DNA from: SIG710 sp045604985
GTDB taxonomy: Bacteria; Bacillota; Clostridia; Oscillospirales; CAG-272
Length of the DNA: 7,247 bases
NCBI GenBank assembly: GCA_045604985.1
Contig: JAZUPD010000073.1
Coordinates: 1-7,247 of the forward strand
Direction: 5' to 3'
This document shows positions 1-5,458 of the stretch, piece by piece. Made by a program: the position numbers and the translations under genes. The notes under the pieces were generated by a model. The model was not told where the DNA came from. It did not search any database and saw nothing but the letters and a program-made list of their open reading frames with translations. Each line of letters begins with the position of its first letter. Position 1 is the stretch's first letter.

Positions 1-110
1 AGCATAAGGGAGAGCAGGCCCTTCGCTTTCAGGGAAAGGTCTGTGTTCCGCAAATGGTGGTTTGACATGACCGTGTAATCACGGGTCTTCTCTATGCGGA
101 AAACTGCCAT
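1..110 (-). CDS. N-terminus of helix-turn-helix protein of Tn1549-like conjugative elements (partial)
   Basis: The first 36 codons of a minus-strand gene are visible before it runs off the left edge. The translation begins MAVFRIEKTRDYTVMSNHHL and continues with a segment containing LSLKAKGLLSLM. From memory, this start is characteristic of a helix-turn-helix (DUF6017/replication-initiator-like) protein encoded near one end of Tn1549-type integrative conjugative elements of gut Firmicutes. The L-S-L-K-A-K-G-L-L segment is the beginning of a winged-helix region that presumably binds DNA. The start is well supported: AGGAGG (119-124 on the complement) lies 8 nt upstream of ATG at 108-110. The gene reads leftward, away from the chromosomal genes, as expected if the element body lies to the left. 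The exact role (replication or regulation of transfer) cannot be judged from 36 residues. Confidence 0.72.
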   Translation of the reverse strand, partial: MAVFRIEKTRDYTVMSNHHLRNTDLSLKAKGLLSLM

Positions 111-287
111 ACCTGATACCTCCTTCCTATGAAATTTGAAAGTGTTGTTTTTCGGTGTTTTTGCCGTCTGTATCCCTCCGTTATCTTCCGCATAAGAAAA
201 CCCCCACGCCCATCACCGAACGAAGGTTACAGAGGAACAAACAGCAGATTTTCCACCCTTTTTGATACAGTTTGAAAAAGGGCATAG

Positions 288-315
288 AAAAAAGGCGACC
301 GTCTGAACAGTCGCC
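288..315 (-). terminator. Rho-independent terminator, minus strand
   Basis: A 6-bp perfect stem, GGCGAC (294-299) pairing with GTCGCC (310-315), with a 10-nt loop. On the minus strand it is followed by six T residues (complement of 288-293). It would stop leftward transcription from the chromosomal side before the element gene at 1-110. Confidence 0.75.
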
Positions 316-405
316 CAAAATGAAAGGTATTTTTTATGAAGCTATGCAAGAAAAGAAGCTGTCCGAAAGCCCAAAACCGTTGATATTACTGGGTTTTTCA
401 AAAAG

Positions 406-512
406 TTCTGTATCGCCACTCGCACCATCAGCAGTGCCGGCTCCCAATATCGGGTGTCGTCACTGCTGATTTTTCGTTTATCATGCGAATGTGAACTTCT
501 ATATCGCCACTC
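406..512. repeat. 16-nt direct repeat, two copies 91 bp apart
   Basis: TTCTGTATCGCCACTC at 406-421 and TTCTATATCGCCACTC at 497-512 match at 15 of 16 positions in the same orientation. They lie in the non-coding end region of the putative element. Directly repeated integrase arm-type sites occur near the ends of Tn916-family elements, so that role is possible, but I cannot match the motif to a known binding site. Confidence 0.55.
427..474 (+). terminator. Rho-independent terminator, plus strand
   Basis: A 10-bp perfect inverted repeat, ATCAGCAGTG (427-436) and CACTGCTGAT (461-470), is followed directly by a T run (470-474). The 24-nt interior can form a further CCC/GGG pairing (443-445 with 452-454). 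The T run is on the plus-strand side only, so it would stop transcription leaving the element toward the SGNH gene. Confidence 0.7.
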
Positions 513-519
513 TGAACAA

Positions 520-563
520 AAAGCAGAAATCCGAACCCTTTGCCTATCGGCTTTGGATTCGGA
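520..563 (-). terminator. Terminator hairpin downstream of the SGNH hydrolase gene
   Basis: The arms 530-538 and 555-563 form a 9-bp stem on the minus-strand transcript, with one G-U wobble; read on the plus strand the same position is a C-A mismatch. A nested GCC/GGC pairing (542-544 with 549-551) shortens the loop. On the minus strand the hairpin is followed by a T-rich tract (TTTCTGCTTTTTG). It begins 38 nt after the SGNH stop codon. T residues also follow on the plus strand, so it may work both ways. Confidence 0.6.
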
Positions 564-601
564 CTCTTTTATTTAAATATAATACCTTTGAGCTTTAAAA
601 C

Positions 602-1507
602 TTACAGTATGTCCCTTTCATAGAGTTCATCTATCAATTTATAGAGCAGAGGCTGGTTTCTCTTCTCTTTTACAAAATCCCTTATATATTTCTCCATAAC
701 CGCCTGTCCCCAGTCTTCATTACGGACTCTCTCTTCCATCATCGCCATCTTTTCTTCAAGGGGCATATTATAGCAATGAACCACCATTTGCTCTGCGGCG
801 AATACCGAACGAAGCCTTTGTACCGCTTGATTCCATTCAAAAAAATATTCGGAAATAGGAGCTTCGTTATCTATCGTAAGCCCCTGATACGCAAGGAAAC
901 ATTTTGCCATAAGGTAATACCCGTGAGAGTTGGGATGAATTCTGTCGGGCGAGTATAACGGTAGTTCATTTGTCTCTATTTCATCTGACATATATGCGTG
1001 ATAATCGCAGAGTGGTATTCTGCGCTCGGAGGCATACGAGCGGATAAAATCCGCATATCCGAGAATAAGCGAGTACCCGCCGCGTAGAGGTTCAGAGTCA
1101 TACGGTGAGTATTCATCGTACGGTGCAGGTGTGCAAATCGTAAGTTCTATACCGTGCGAAAGCATGAGCTCGCAAAAATCCACGGTACTTTTTTTATATA
1201 TTTCATAGGCGGACTTAAGAGCCGAGAGGCGTTCACTTCCTCTTTTATTCTCCAAATGCCAGCGTTCGGAATCGTTAACGCCAAAAGCGACCACGATATG
1301 TGTTGGATCGTGCGAAAGCACATCATCCTTAAAGAAGTCTATGGCACCGAGATAGGTTCCGCCGGGAACACCGCAGTTAAAAAATCTAACGCCACTATCC
1401 TTAAAATATTTATTATAATGCTCTATTATTCTCGACAATGGCTCATTAGAAGCAACGAGACTATCTCCGACAAAACATACGCGTGCGCCTTTGGAAAATC
1501 TTTTCAT
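602..1507 (-). CDS. SGNH/GDSL-type hydrolase (esterase-like), cytoplasmic
   Basis: A 301-residue protein with the SGNH hydrolase blocks in order. Block I is FVGDSLVAS with the presumed nucleophile Ser16. Block II is NCGVPGG with the oxyanion Gly46. Block III is AFGVNDS with Asn78. Block V is SPDRIHPNSHG with the catalytic Asp188 and His191. Known relatives deacylate carbohydrates or lipids, but the sequence does not show the substrate. There is no signal peptide or membrane segment, so the protein is probably cytoplasmic. The catalytic domain ends near residue 210; the remaining 90 residues are charged, probably helical, and match no domain I recognise. The start is supported by GAGGAG (1516-1521 on the complement) 8 nt upstream. 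The gene stands alone, with its own promoter (1538-1566) and terminator (520-563). The SGNH assignment is firm, the specificity is not. Confidence 0.85.
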   Translation of the reverse strand: MKRFSKGARVCFVGDSLVASNEPLSRIIEHYNKYFKDSGVRFFNCGVPGGTYLGAIDFFKDDVLSHDPTHIVVAFGVNDSERWHLENKRGSERLSALKSAYEIYKKSTVDFCELMLSHGIELTICTPAPYDEYSPYDSEPLRGGYSLILGYADFIRSYASERRIPLCDYHAYMSDEIETNELPLYSPDRIHPNSHGYYLMAKCFLAYQGLTIDNEAPISEYFFEWNQAVQRLRSVFAAEQMVVHCYNMPLEEKMAMMEERVRNEDWGQAVMEKYIRDFVKEKRNQPLLYKLIDELYERDIL

Positions 1508-1537
1508 TTATTTTTCTCCTCATTTTTTCTCGGCATA

Positions 1538-1566
1538 AGTATATCACAAACATTGTGAATTTTCAA
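1538..1566 (-). promoter_or_regulatory. Sigma-A-type promoter of the SGNH hydrolase gene
   Basis: On the minus strand, TTGAAA (1561-1566) and TATACT (1538-1543) are separated by exactly 17 nt; each hexamer matches consensus at 5 of 6 positions. The predicted start is near 1531, giving a leader of about 24 nt. A 6-bp dyad, TCACAA-N3-TTGTGA (1544-1558), occupies the spacer, where a bound repressor would block polymerase. Confidence 0.72.
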
Positions 1567-1588
1567 TTATCAATTATTGACAATGTTT
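1548..1588. promoter_or_regulatory. Operator-like inverted repeat over the SGNH gene promoter
   Basis: A 9-bp perfect inverted repeat, AAACATTGT (1548-1556) and ACAATGTTT (1580-1588), has arm centres 32 bp apart, about three helical turns. One arm lies between the -35 and -10 hexamers of the SGNH promoter and the other just upstream of the -35. The half-site resembles the arms of the dyad at the aspartokinase start site (1690-1705). The regulator is unknown. Confidence 0.35.
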
Positions 1589-1662
1589 TTTTGTTAAAGG
1601 TTGCTTTTTTGGTGATTGTAACAAAAATCTCAATATTTTATTGTAACATAAGGTAATCCCTC

Positions 1663-1691
1663 TTGACAGAGCTGAAAAAATTTAATATAAT
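1663..1691 (+). promoter_or_regulatory. Consensus sigma-A promoter of the aspartokinase gene
   Basis: TTGACA (1663-1668), a 17-nt spacer and TATAAT (1686-1691) match the housekeeping promoter consensus at all 12 positions. The predicted start is near 1698, leaving a leader of about 24 nt ahead of ATG at 1722. A leader this short cannot hold a lysine riboswitch or attenuator, so control would have to act at initiation or on the enzyme. Confidence 0.85.
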
Positions 1692-1705
1692 AATGTAAAC
1701 ATTAT
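1690..1705. promoter_or_regulatory. Palindrome at the aspartokinase transcription start
   Basis: ATAATGTAAACATTAT has 7-bp perfect arms (1690-1696 and 1699-1705) around a 2-nt centre. It overlaps the end of the -10 hexamer and the predicted start site, a usual position for a repressor operator. AT-richness makes chance occurrence more likely, so the function is tentative. Confidence 0.35.
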
Positions 1706-1721
1706 ATTAAGGAGATTTTTT

Positions 1722-3038
1722 ATGCAGCTCAAGGTTGTAAAATTCGGCGGAAGCTCCCTCGCCGATGCAGAACATTTTAAGCAGGTAGCTAAAATCATTA
1801 AAGAGGATCCTGCCCGTCGTTTTGTCGTTCCTTCCGCTCCCGGAAAGAGAACAAAGGACGATACAAAGGTTACCGATATGCTTTATCGGTGCTATGAAAT
1901 GATTAAGGCTAAAGAAAATATAGATGACTATTTTGCTCTTATTTGCAAGAGATATAATGAGATAATCGCCGACCTTGGTCTTAATTTCAATATTGACGGT
2001 GAGCTTACATATGTGAAGAACGCTATGCTTCACAGCTCGGGACGCGATTTTGCGGCAAGTCGCGGTGAGTACCTAAACGGTCTTATTCTCGCAAAATATC
2101 TCGGATTTGATTTCATAGACGCTGAAAACGTTATTCTATTCAAGGAAAACGGCACTTTTGACGATGAAAAAACAAATGCCATTCTCTCCCAAGAGCTTAA
2201 AAAGCACCAGCACGCCGTTATCCCCGGCTTTTACGGTGTTATGCCCAATGGCACTATCAAAACATTCTCCAGAGGTGGCTCAGATATAACCGGTTCTATC
2301 GTTGCCCGCGCAGTCGGTGCAGACCTTTACGAAAACTGGACAGACGTTTCCGGATTTATGATGGCAGACCCGAGAATTGTTGATACCGCTTGCTCTATCG
2401 ACACAATTACATATCGCGAGCTTCGTGAACTTTCATATATGGGCGCAACTGTTCTTCATGAGGACGCCATCTTCCCCGTACGAATTGCAGGAATACCGAT
2501 AAATATCAAGAACACGAATGCTCCCGAGGATAGAGGAACAATGATAGTTCCCTGCTCAAAGGACTATGACGCAAAGAAAATCATCACAGGCATTGCAGGC
2601 AAGCGAGGTTTTACTGCTATCACCATCGAAAAAGATATGATGAACTCCGAGGTCGGTTTCGGCCGTAAGGTTTTAGAGGTCTTTGAGGATAACGAGGTTT
2701 CTTTTGAACACCTTCCCTCGGGCATTGATACAATGTGTGTTATCGTCCAAACCTCCGCAATCGAGGAAAAGCAGGAAAAGATCATCAACTCTCTCACAAG
2801 AGCTGTCAAGCCCGACACGATAAGCATTGATAATGGTATCGCCCTTCTCGCTGTCGTTGGTCGCGGCATGGTAAAGGCTAAGGGTACTGCTGCGCGAATC
2901 GTAAGTGCGGTCTCTGCAGCAAATGTTAATATTCGCATGATTGATCAAGGCTCCAGCGAGCTTAATGTTATCATTGGAGTTGACGAAAAAGAACTCGAAA
3001 CTGCTCTCAAAGCTATTTACTCCGAATTCGTTAAATAA
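1722..3038 (+). CDS. lysC: Aspartate kinase (aspartokinase), monofunctional with C-terminal ACT domains
   Basis: Phosphorylates L-aspartate with ATP to 4-phospho-L-aspartate, the first committed step toward diaminopimelate, lysine, threonine and methionine. The 438-residue length fits a monofunctional enzyme without a fused homoserine dehydrogenase. Visible motifs are KFGGSS (7-12, nucleotide binding), the Arg/Gly/Glu-bearing segment around 108-118, FSRGGSD (182-188, aspartate/ATP site) and TDVSG (207-211). Two ACT-type regulatory regions follow at about 296-355 and 372-435, the second with QGSSELNVIIGV (409-420); they usually mediate feedback inhibition by lysine or threonine. The start has AAGGAG (1709-1714) 7 nt upstream. 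The gene is monocistronic here, behind a consensus promoter, and converges on the HIT gene with a 23-bp gap. Which amino acid inhibits it cannot be read from the sequence. Confidence 0.95.
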   Translation: MQLKVVKFGGSSLADAEHFKQVAKIIKEDPARRFVVPSAPGKRTKDDTKVTDMLYRCYEMIKAKENIDDYFALICKRYNEIIADLGLNFNIDGELTYVKNAMLHSSGRDFAASRGEYLNGLILAKYLGFDFIDAENVILFKENGTFDDEKTNAILSQELKKHQHAVIPGFYGVMPNGTIKTFSRGGSDITGSIVARAVGADLYENWTDVSGFMMADPRIVDTACSIDTITYRELRELSYMGATVLHEDAIFPVRIAGIPINIKNTNAPEDRGTMIVPCSKDYDAKKIITGIAGKRGFTAITIEKDMMNSEVGFGRKVLEVFEDNEVSFEHLPSGIDTMCVIVQTSAIEEKQEKIINSLTRAVKPDTISIDNGIALLAVVGRGMVKAKGTAARIVSAVSAANVNIRMIDQGSSELNVIIGVDEKELETALKAIYSEFVK

Positions 3039-3058
3039 AAAATAATCCCTGTTTTTTA
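3036..3058. terminator. Possible bidirectional terminator between aspartokinase and HIT genes
   Basis: TAAAAAA (3036-3042) and TTTTTTA (3052-3058) form an all-AT hairpin with a 9-nt loop in the 23-bp gap between the two convergent stop codons, partly using the aspartokinase stop codon. Each arm would supply a U tract for one strand. With no G-C pairs it is weak, and no better candidate lies nearby. Confidence 0.3.
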
Positions 3059-3061
3059 AAC

Positions 3062-3400
3062 TTATCCCATTTTATCTGCCATTTTCCCGCCGCCGAGGAT
3101 ATGGAAATGCAAGTGCTTTACGCTTTGACAAGCATCATCACCGCAATTTGTGATAACTCGATATCCTTTTGTGAGTCCTTCGGCACTTGCTATCTGTGGC
3201 ACAACCTCAAATATTTTTGCAACATAATGGCTGTTTTCCACACTGATATCGTTAGCAGATGCCATATGTTCCTTTGGAACAATGATAATATGCACAGGCA
3301 TTTGAGGATTTATATCTCTGAATGCGTAAACATATTCATTTTCAAAAACCTTTGTCGCAGTGATCGCTCCTTTGATAATTTTACAAAACAGACAATCCAT
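3062..3400 (-). CDS. HIT family nucleotide-binding hydrolase (Hint-like)
   Basis: A 112-residue protein of the histidine triad superfamily, Hint branch, whose members are typically small cytoplasmic dimers hydrolysing purine nucleoside phosphoramidates and aminoacyl-AMP. The triad HLHFHIL spans 96-102, with His98, the middle histidine, as the expected nucleophile, followed by the usual GGGKM. N-terminal Cys3 and Cys6 (DCLFCKII), probably with His45 and His96, resemble the zinc site of bacterial HIT proteins. The start at 3400 is chosen because AGGAGG (3407-3412 on the complement) is 6 nt upstream and MDCLFCKIIKG is the normal family N-terminus. An upstream in-frame extension to 3550 would add 50 atypical residues and overlap the divergent gene. 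The physiological substrate is unknown. Confidence 0.93.
   Translation of the reverse strand: MDCLFCKIIKGAITATKVFENEYVYAFRDINPQMPVHIIIVPKEHMASANDISVENSHYVAKIFEVVPQIASAEGLTKGYRVITNCGDDACQSVKHLHFHILGGGKMADKMG
3352..3379 (+). promoter_or_regulatory. Candidate promoter of the methyltransferase gene inside the HIT gene
   Basis: TTGTCG (3352-3357), a 16-nt spacer and GATAAT (3374-3379), matching consensus at 4 and 5 of 6 positions. The predicted start near 3386 lies within the HIT coding region and would give a leader of about 49 nt. It is weak evidence, offered because the 34-bp intergenic gap cannot itself hold a promoter for this gene. Confidence 0.3.
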
Positions 3401-3434
3401 TTTAACCCTCCTGAAATTTATAAAAGGATAAATT

Positions 3435-4523
3435 ATGTGTAATATTATTTCAACCGATCGTGATATCTGGCAATATCTCGCCGATTGTGGCAAAAAAATC
3501 GTTATGTACGGAATGGGAAACGGGGCTGACAAAATCCTGAATATTTGCAAGAAAAAAGGAATTGAGATCAGCGACTTTTTTGCAAGCGACGGCTTTGTCA
3601 GGGGACACTCATTTCACGGAAAAACAGTTATGACATATAGCGAGATCAAGGAAAAATATTCCGATTTTGTCGTTCTTCTGTCCTTTGCCACTTCCCTTTC
3701 TGATGTTCTCGACAGAATCGACCTGATAGCAAAGGAGACCGAGCTGCTTGTACCGGACGTTCCCGTCTTTGGGGAAACTCTTTTTGACATGGAATTTTAC
3801 AAGGCACATATGTCGGAAATTGAAGATGTTTGCTCGCTTTTCGAGGACGAAATATCAAAAGAAGTATACAAGTCGGTAATAAATGCAAAGTTAACCGGAA
3901 AACTTCAATATCTGAACCAAAGCGTGTGTGCCAAGAAAGAGGTTTATGAGAACATTCTTTGCCCACAACACTACGCTTCATATGCAGATCTTGGTGCATA
4001 CAACGGAGACACCATAAGGGAGCTTGCAAATTATTCAAAAAACCTGAAAAAGGTATATGCACTCGAACCCGACAGAAAAAACTTCAGAAAACTGAGCGAC
4101 TATGCCAAATGCGAAAGCAGGTTCGAGATCGTTTGCCACAACTGTGCAGCCTGGACCAAAAACGAAACGCTTTGTTTTGACGACAGCGGTAACAGAAATT
4201 CAAATGTTTTGGAAAACAATGCTAATTTAAGCGGCAAAAAGCTCATTGAAATCGAAGCAAGATCCCTTGATGAGATACTTTGCGGCAAAAAGGTCGATTA
4301 TATAAAATACGATGTTGAAGGCTCCGAAAAAGAAGCTCTTTACGGCTCAAGAGAGACCATAATGAAATATTCTCCCGACCTTCTCGTTTCCCTATATCAT
4401 AGAAGCGAGGATATCTTCTCGCTTCCAAAACTTGTGTGTGAGCTTGAAAATTACAAGCTGTATCTCAGAAGATTCAGATATTACCCCGCTTGGGATCTTA
4501 ATCTTTACTGCATCAAAAAATGA
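3435..4523 (+). CDS. FkbM family SAM-dependent methyltransferase with extra N-terminal domain
   Basis: The C-terminal part of this 362-residue protein is a FkbM-type methyltransferase. SAM-binding motif I is YADLGAYNGDT (183-193), with acidic Glu211 in VYALEPD, and the family hallmark VDYIKYDVEGSE (287-298) follows. FkbM enzymes transfer methyl groups from S-adenosylmethionine to hydroxyls, often on glycans or polyketides, so a surface-sugar substrate is plausible but not shown. Residues 20-55 contain KKIVMYGMGNGADKI, a Rossmann-like glycine-rich strand-loop-helix. Residues up to about 130 look like a separate alpha/beta domain, seen in many clostridial FkbM proteins and of uncertain role. 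No signal peptide or membrane segment is evident. The start is supported by AAAAGGA (3422-3428), 6 nt before the ATG. The gene diverges from the HIT gene across 34 bp and abuts the convergent nucleotidyltransferase gene. Confidence 0.87.
   Translation: MCNIISTDRDIWQYLADCGKKIVMYGMGNGADKILNICKKKGIEISDFFASDGFVRGHSFHGKTVMTYSEIKEKYSDFVVLLSFATSLSDVLDRIDLIAKETELLVPDVPVFGETLFDMEFYKAHMSEIEDVCSLFEDEISKEVYKSVINAKLTGKLQYLNQSVCAKKEVYENILCPQHYASYADLGAYNGDTIRELANYSKNLKKVYALEPDRKNFRKLSDYAKCESRFEIVCHNCAAWTKNETLCFDDSGNRNSNVLENNANLSGKKLIEIEARSLDEILCGKKVDYIKYDVEGSEKEALYGSRETIMKYSPDLLVSLYHRSEDIFSLPKLVCELENYKLYLRRFRYYPAWDLNLYCIKK
3444..3473 (-). promoter_or_regulatory. Candidate promoter of the HIT gene inside the methyltransferase gene
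   Basis: On the minus strand, TTGCCA (3468-3473) and AATAAT (3444-3449) are separated by 18 nt, each matching consensus at 5 of 6 positions. The predicted start near 3437 would give a leader of about 37 nt. The promoter would overlap the first codons of the divergent methyltransferase gene. It was found by eye among AT-rich sequence. Confidence 0.4.
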
Positions 4524-5432
4524 TCAATAAAGCCTTGGGGGATAAACGCCGTCCTCTATGAGTTTTTTGAAATAGCTCATAACATATGGCTTATCCTCGG
4601 CATAAGTAACTCCTGCCCACGAATCCTTTGATGACATAACCTTAACATTGATTTCATTTTTAGAGAGAAGATCTCCTATAAGAGTTGGCAAAACGTGTTC
4701 TTTTTTGATATCCTCGGGAGAAAGCGACTTAAGAAAATCCAAAAGTGCCGCTTCAGATTTTTCAAAAATTTCGGGCGTAAAGCACCACATATTCATTGAA
4801 ACAAGAGAGTCAAGATCGAGATATGTCTCCTTACCGTTTAAAATTCCGACAACACCCGCCTCGGTCTTTTTGATTTGATAGGTTTCAACCACTCCTGTTA
4901 ACATTCCGCTTTCATCAGTTTGGCAAATCCCCCTCGTAACATCACCGTTATCACTGAGGGTATTTGAAAGAACAAATCCTATCATGCCAAACAAGGGTTT
5001 TTCGGAATTTTCGCAGGAAACGAGAAAATCATGAGCAGTTTTGTAAGCATCCTTGCCGTAATAATCATCTGCATTTATAACAAGAAAAGGCTCTTTTACT
5101 GCGTTTCTTGCGCTCCAAAGCGCATGAGTCGTTCCCCAAGGCTTTTTGCGAACACTTGAACATTCGGGATAATAAGGAAGTTCGTCAGTTGACTGATAAA
5201 CATATTCTACTTCACAAAGCCTTTCAATGCGGTTTCCGATAATTTCTTTAAAATCCTTTTCTATATCGCGTCTAATAATGAAAACGACTTTGTCAAATCC
5301 GGCATCAAGTGCGTCTTTTATAGAATAATCAATTATTATCTCACCGCAAGGACCTACAGGTGTAATTTGCTTGACGCCGCCACCAAAGCGCGAACCTATA
5401 CCCGCAGCAAGAATTACAAGCGATGTTTTTAT
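4524..5432 (-). CDS. Nucleotidyltransferase (sugar-nucleotide pyrophosphorylase-like) with apparent ATA start codon
   Basis: A 302-residue NTP-transferase fold protein related to enzymes that activate sugar phosphates or similar groups with an NTP. The nucleotide-binding loop is LAAGIGSRFGGGVKQ (8-22). It is followed by PVGPCGE (25-31), KKPWGTTHALW (96-106) and the metal-binding-type INADDYYG (119-126). From memory, close relatives of about 300 residues start MKTxLVILAAG. Here the frame reads ATA AAA ACA TCG from 5432, so ATA occupies the Met position. No ATG, GTG, TTG or CTG lies between the in-frame stop TGA (5439-5441) and the conserved loop. The first conventional candidate, TTG at 4992-4994 (residue 147), would delete the catalytic half. 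A Shine-Dalgarno-like AAAGGATGGTGA (5439-5450 on the complement) sits 6 nt upstream. It could also be a mutated or misread start. The substrate is unknown; the convergent FkbM gene hints at glycan synthesis. Confidence 0.85.
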   Translation of the reverse strand: MKTSLVILAAGIGSRFGGGVKQITPVGPCGEIIIDYSIKDALDAGFDKVVFIIRRDIEKDFKEIIGNRIERLCEVEYVYQSTDELPYYPECSSVRKKPWGTTHALWSARNAVKEPFLVINADDYYGKDAYKTAHDFLVSCENSEKPLFGMIGFVLSNTLSDNGDVTRGICQTDESGMLTGVVETYQIKKTEAGVVGILNGKETYLDLDSLVSMNMWCFTPEIFEKSEAALLDFLKSLSPEDIKKEHVLPTLIGDLLSKNEINVKVMSSKDSWAGVTYAEDKPYVMSYFKKLIEDGVYPPRLY

Positions 5433-5438
5433 TTTATT

Positions 5439-5450
5439 TCACCATCCTTT
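5439..5450 (-). promoter_or_regulatory. Ribosome binding site that decides the nucleotidyltransferase start
   Basis: On the minus strand AAAGGATGGTGA matches the full anti-Shine-Dalgarno complement AAAGGAGGTGA apart from one inserted T. The embedded ATG (5443-5445) would be a poor start: it lies inside this element and reads only three codons (M-V-K) before TAA. The 6-nt spacing points to the ATA at 5430-5432. Confidence 0.6.
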
Positions 5451-5458
5451 TTTTAAAA

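Larger units (their letters stand above)
1..520. mobile_element. Probable terminal segment of an integrative conjugative element
   Basis: This is inferred from three things: the element-type gene start at 1-110, about 490 bp without convincing coding sequence, and insulating terminators plus a direct repeat between that gene and the first chromosomal-looking gene. Between 111 and 287 I see only the ribosome binding site of the first gene and no clear promoter. The right boundary is approximate. It should fall between the second repeat copy (ends 512) and the SGNH gene terminator (530-563), but I could not identify a duplicated target or core site. No integrase or excisionase gene lies in the window. 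Confidence 0.5.

Noticed and set aside
92..193. 33-aa basic minus-strand frame overlapping the start of the element helix-turn-helix gene
   Set aside because: It could be a leader peptide, but the only upstream G-rich stretch is a poor ribosome binding site and the sequence is unrecognised.
272..469. 65-aa plus-strand open frame between the element gene and the SGNH gene
   Set aside because: It begins at a TTG without a ribosome binding site, runs through one terminator hairpin and most of another, and its composition does not look like a protein.
1154..1558. Long plus-strand frame antisense to the SGNH hydrolase gene
   Set aside because: It is a shadow of the real gene on the other strand, with no ribosome binding site and no recognisable protein features.
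1615..1648. Direct repeat ATTGTAACA (1615-1623 and 1640-1648) upstream of the aspartokinase promoter
   Set aside because: It is only 9 bp in very AT-rich sequence, with 25-bp spacing; too likely by chance to list as an operator.
1707..2033. Minus-strand frames antisense to aspartokinase (also 2564-2948)
   Set aside because: They are shadows of a strongly supported gene and have no conserved features.
3401..3550. 50-residue N-terminal extension of the HIT protein
   Set aside because: The extension overlaps the divergent gene, is unlike family N-termini, and a good AGGAGG sits just ahead of the internal ATG at 3400.
4524..4994. 156-aa version of the nucleotidyltransferase starting at a TTG
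   Set aside because: It lacks the nucleotide-binding loop and metal-site region, which are present in the same frame upstream to 5432. It has no suitable ribosome binding site.
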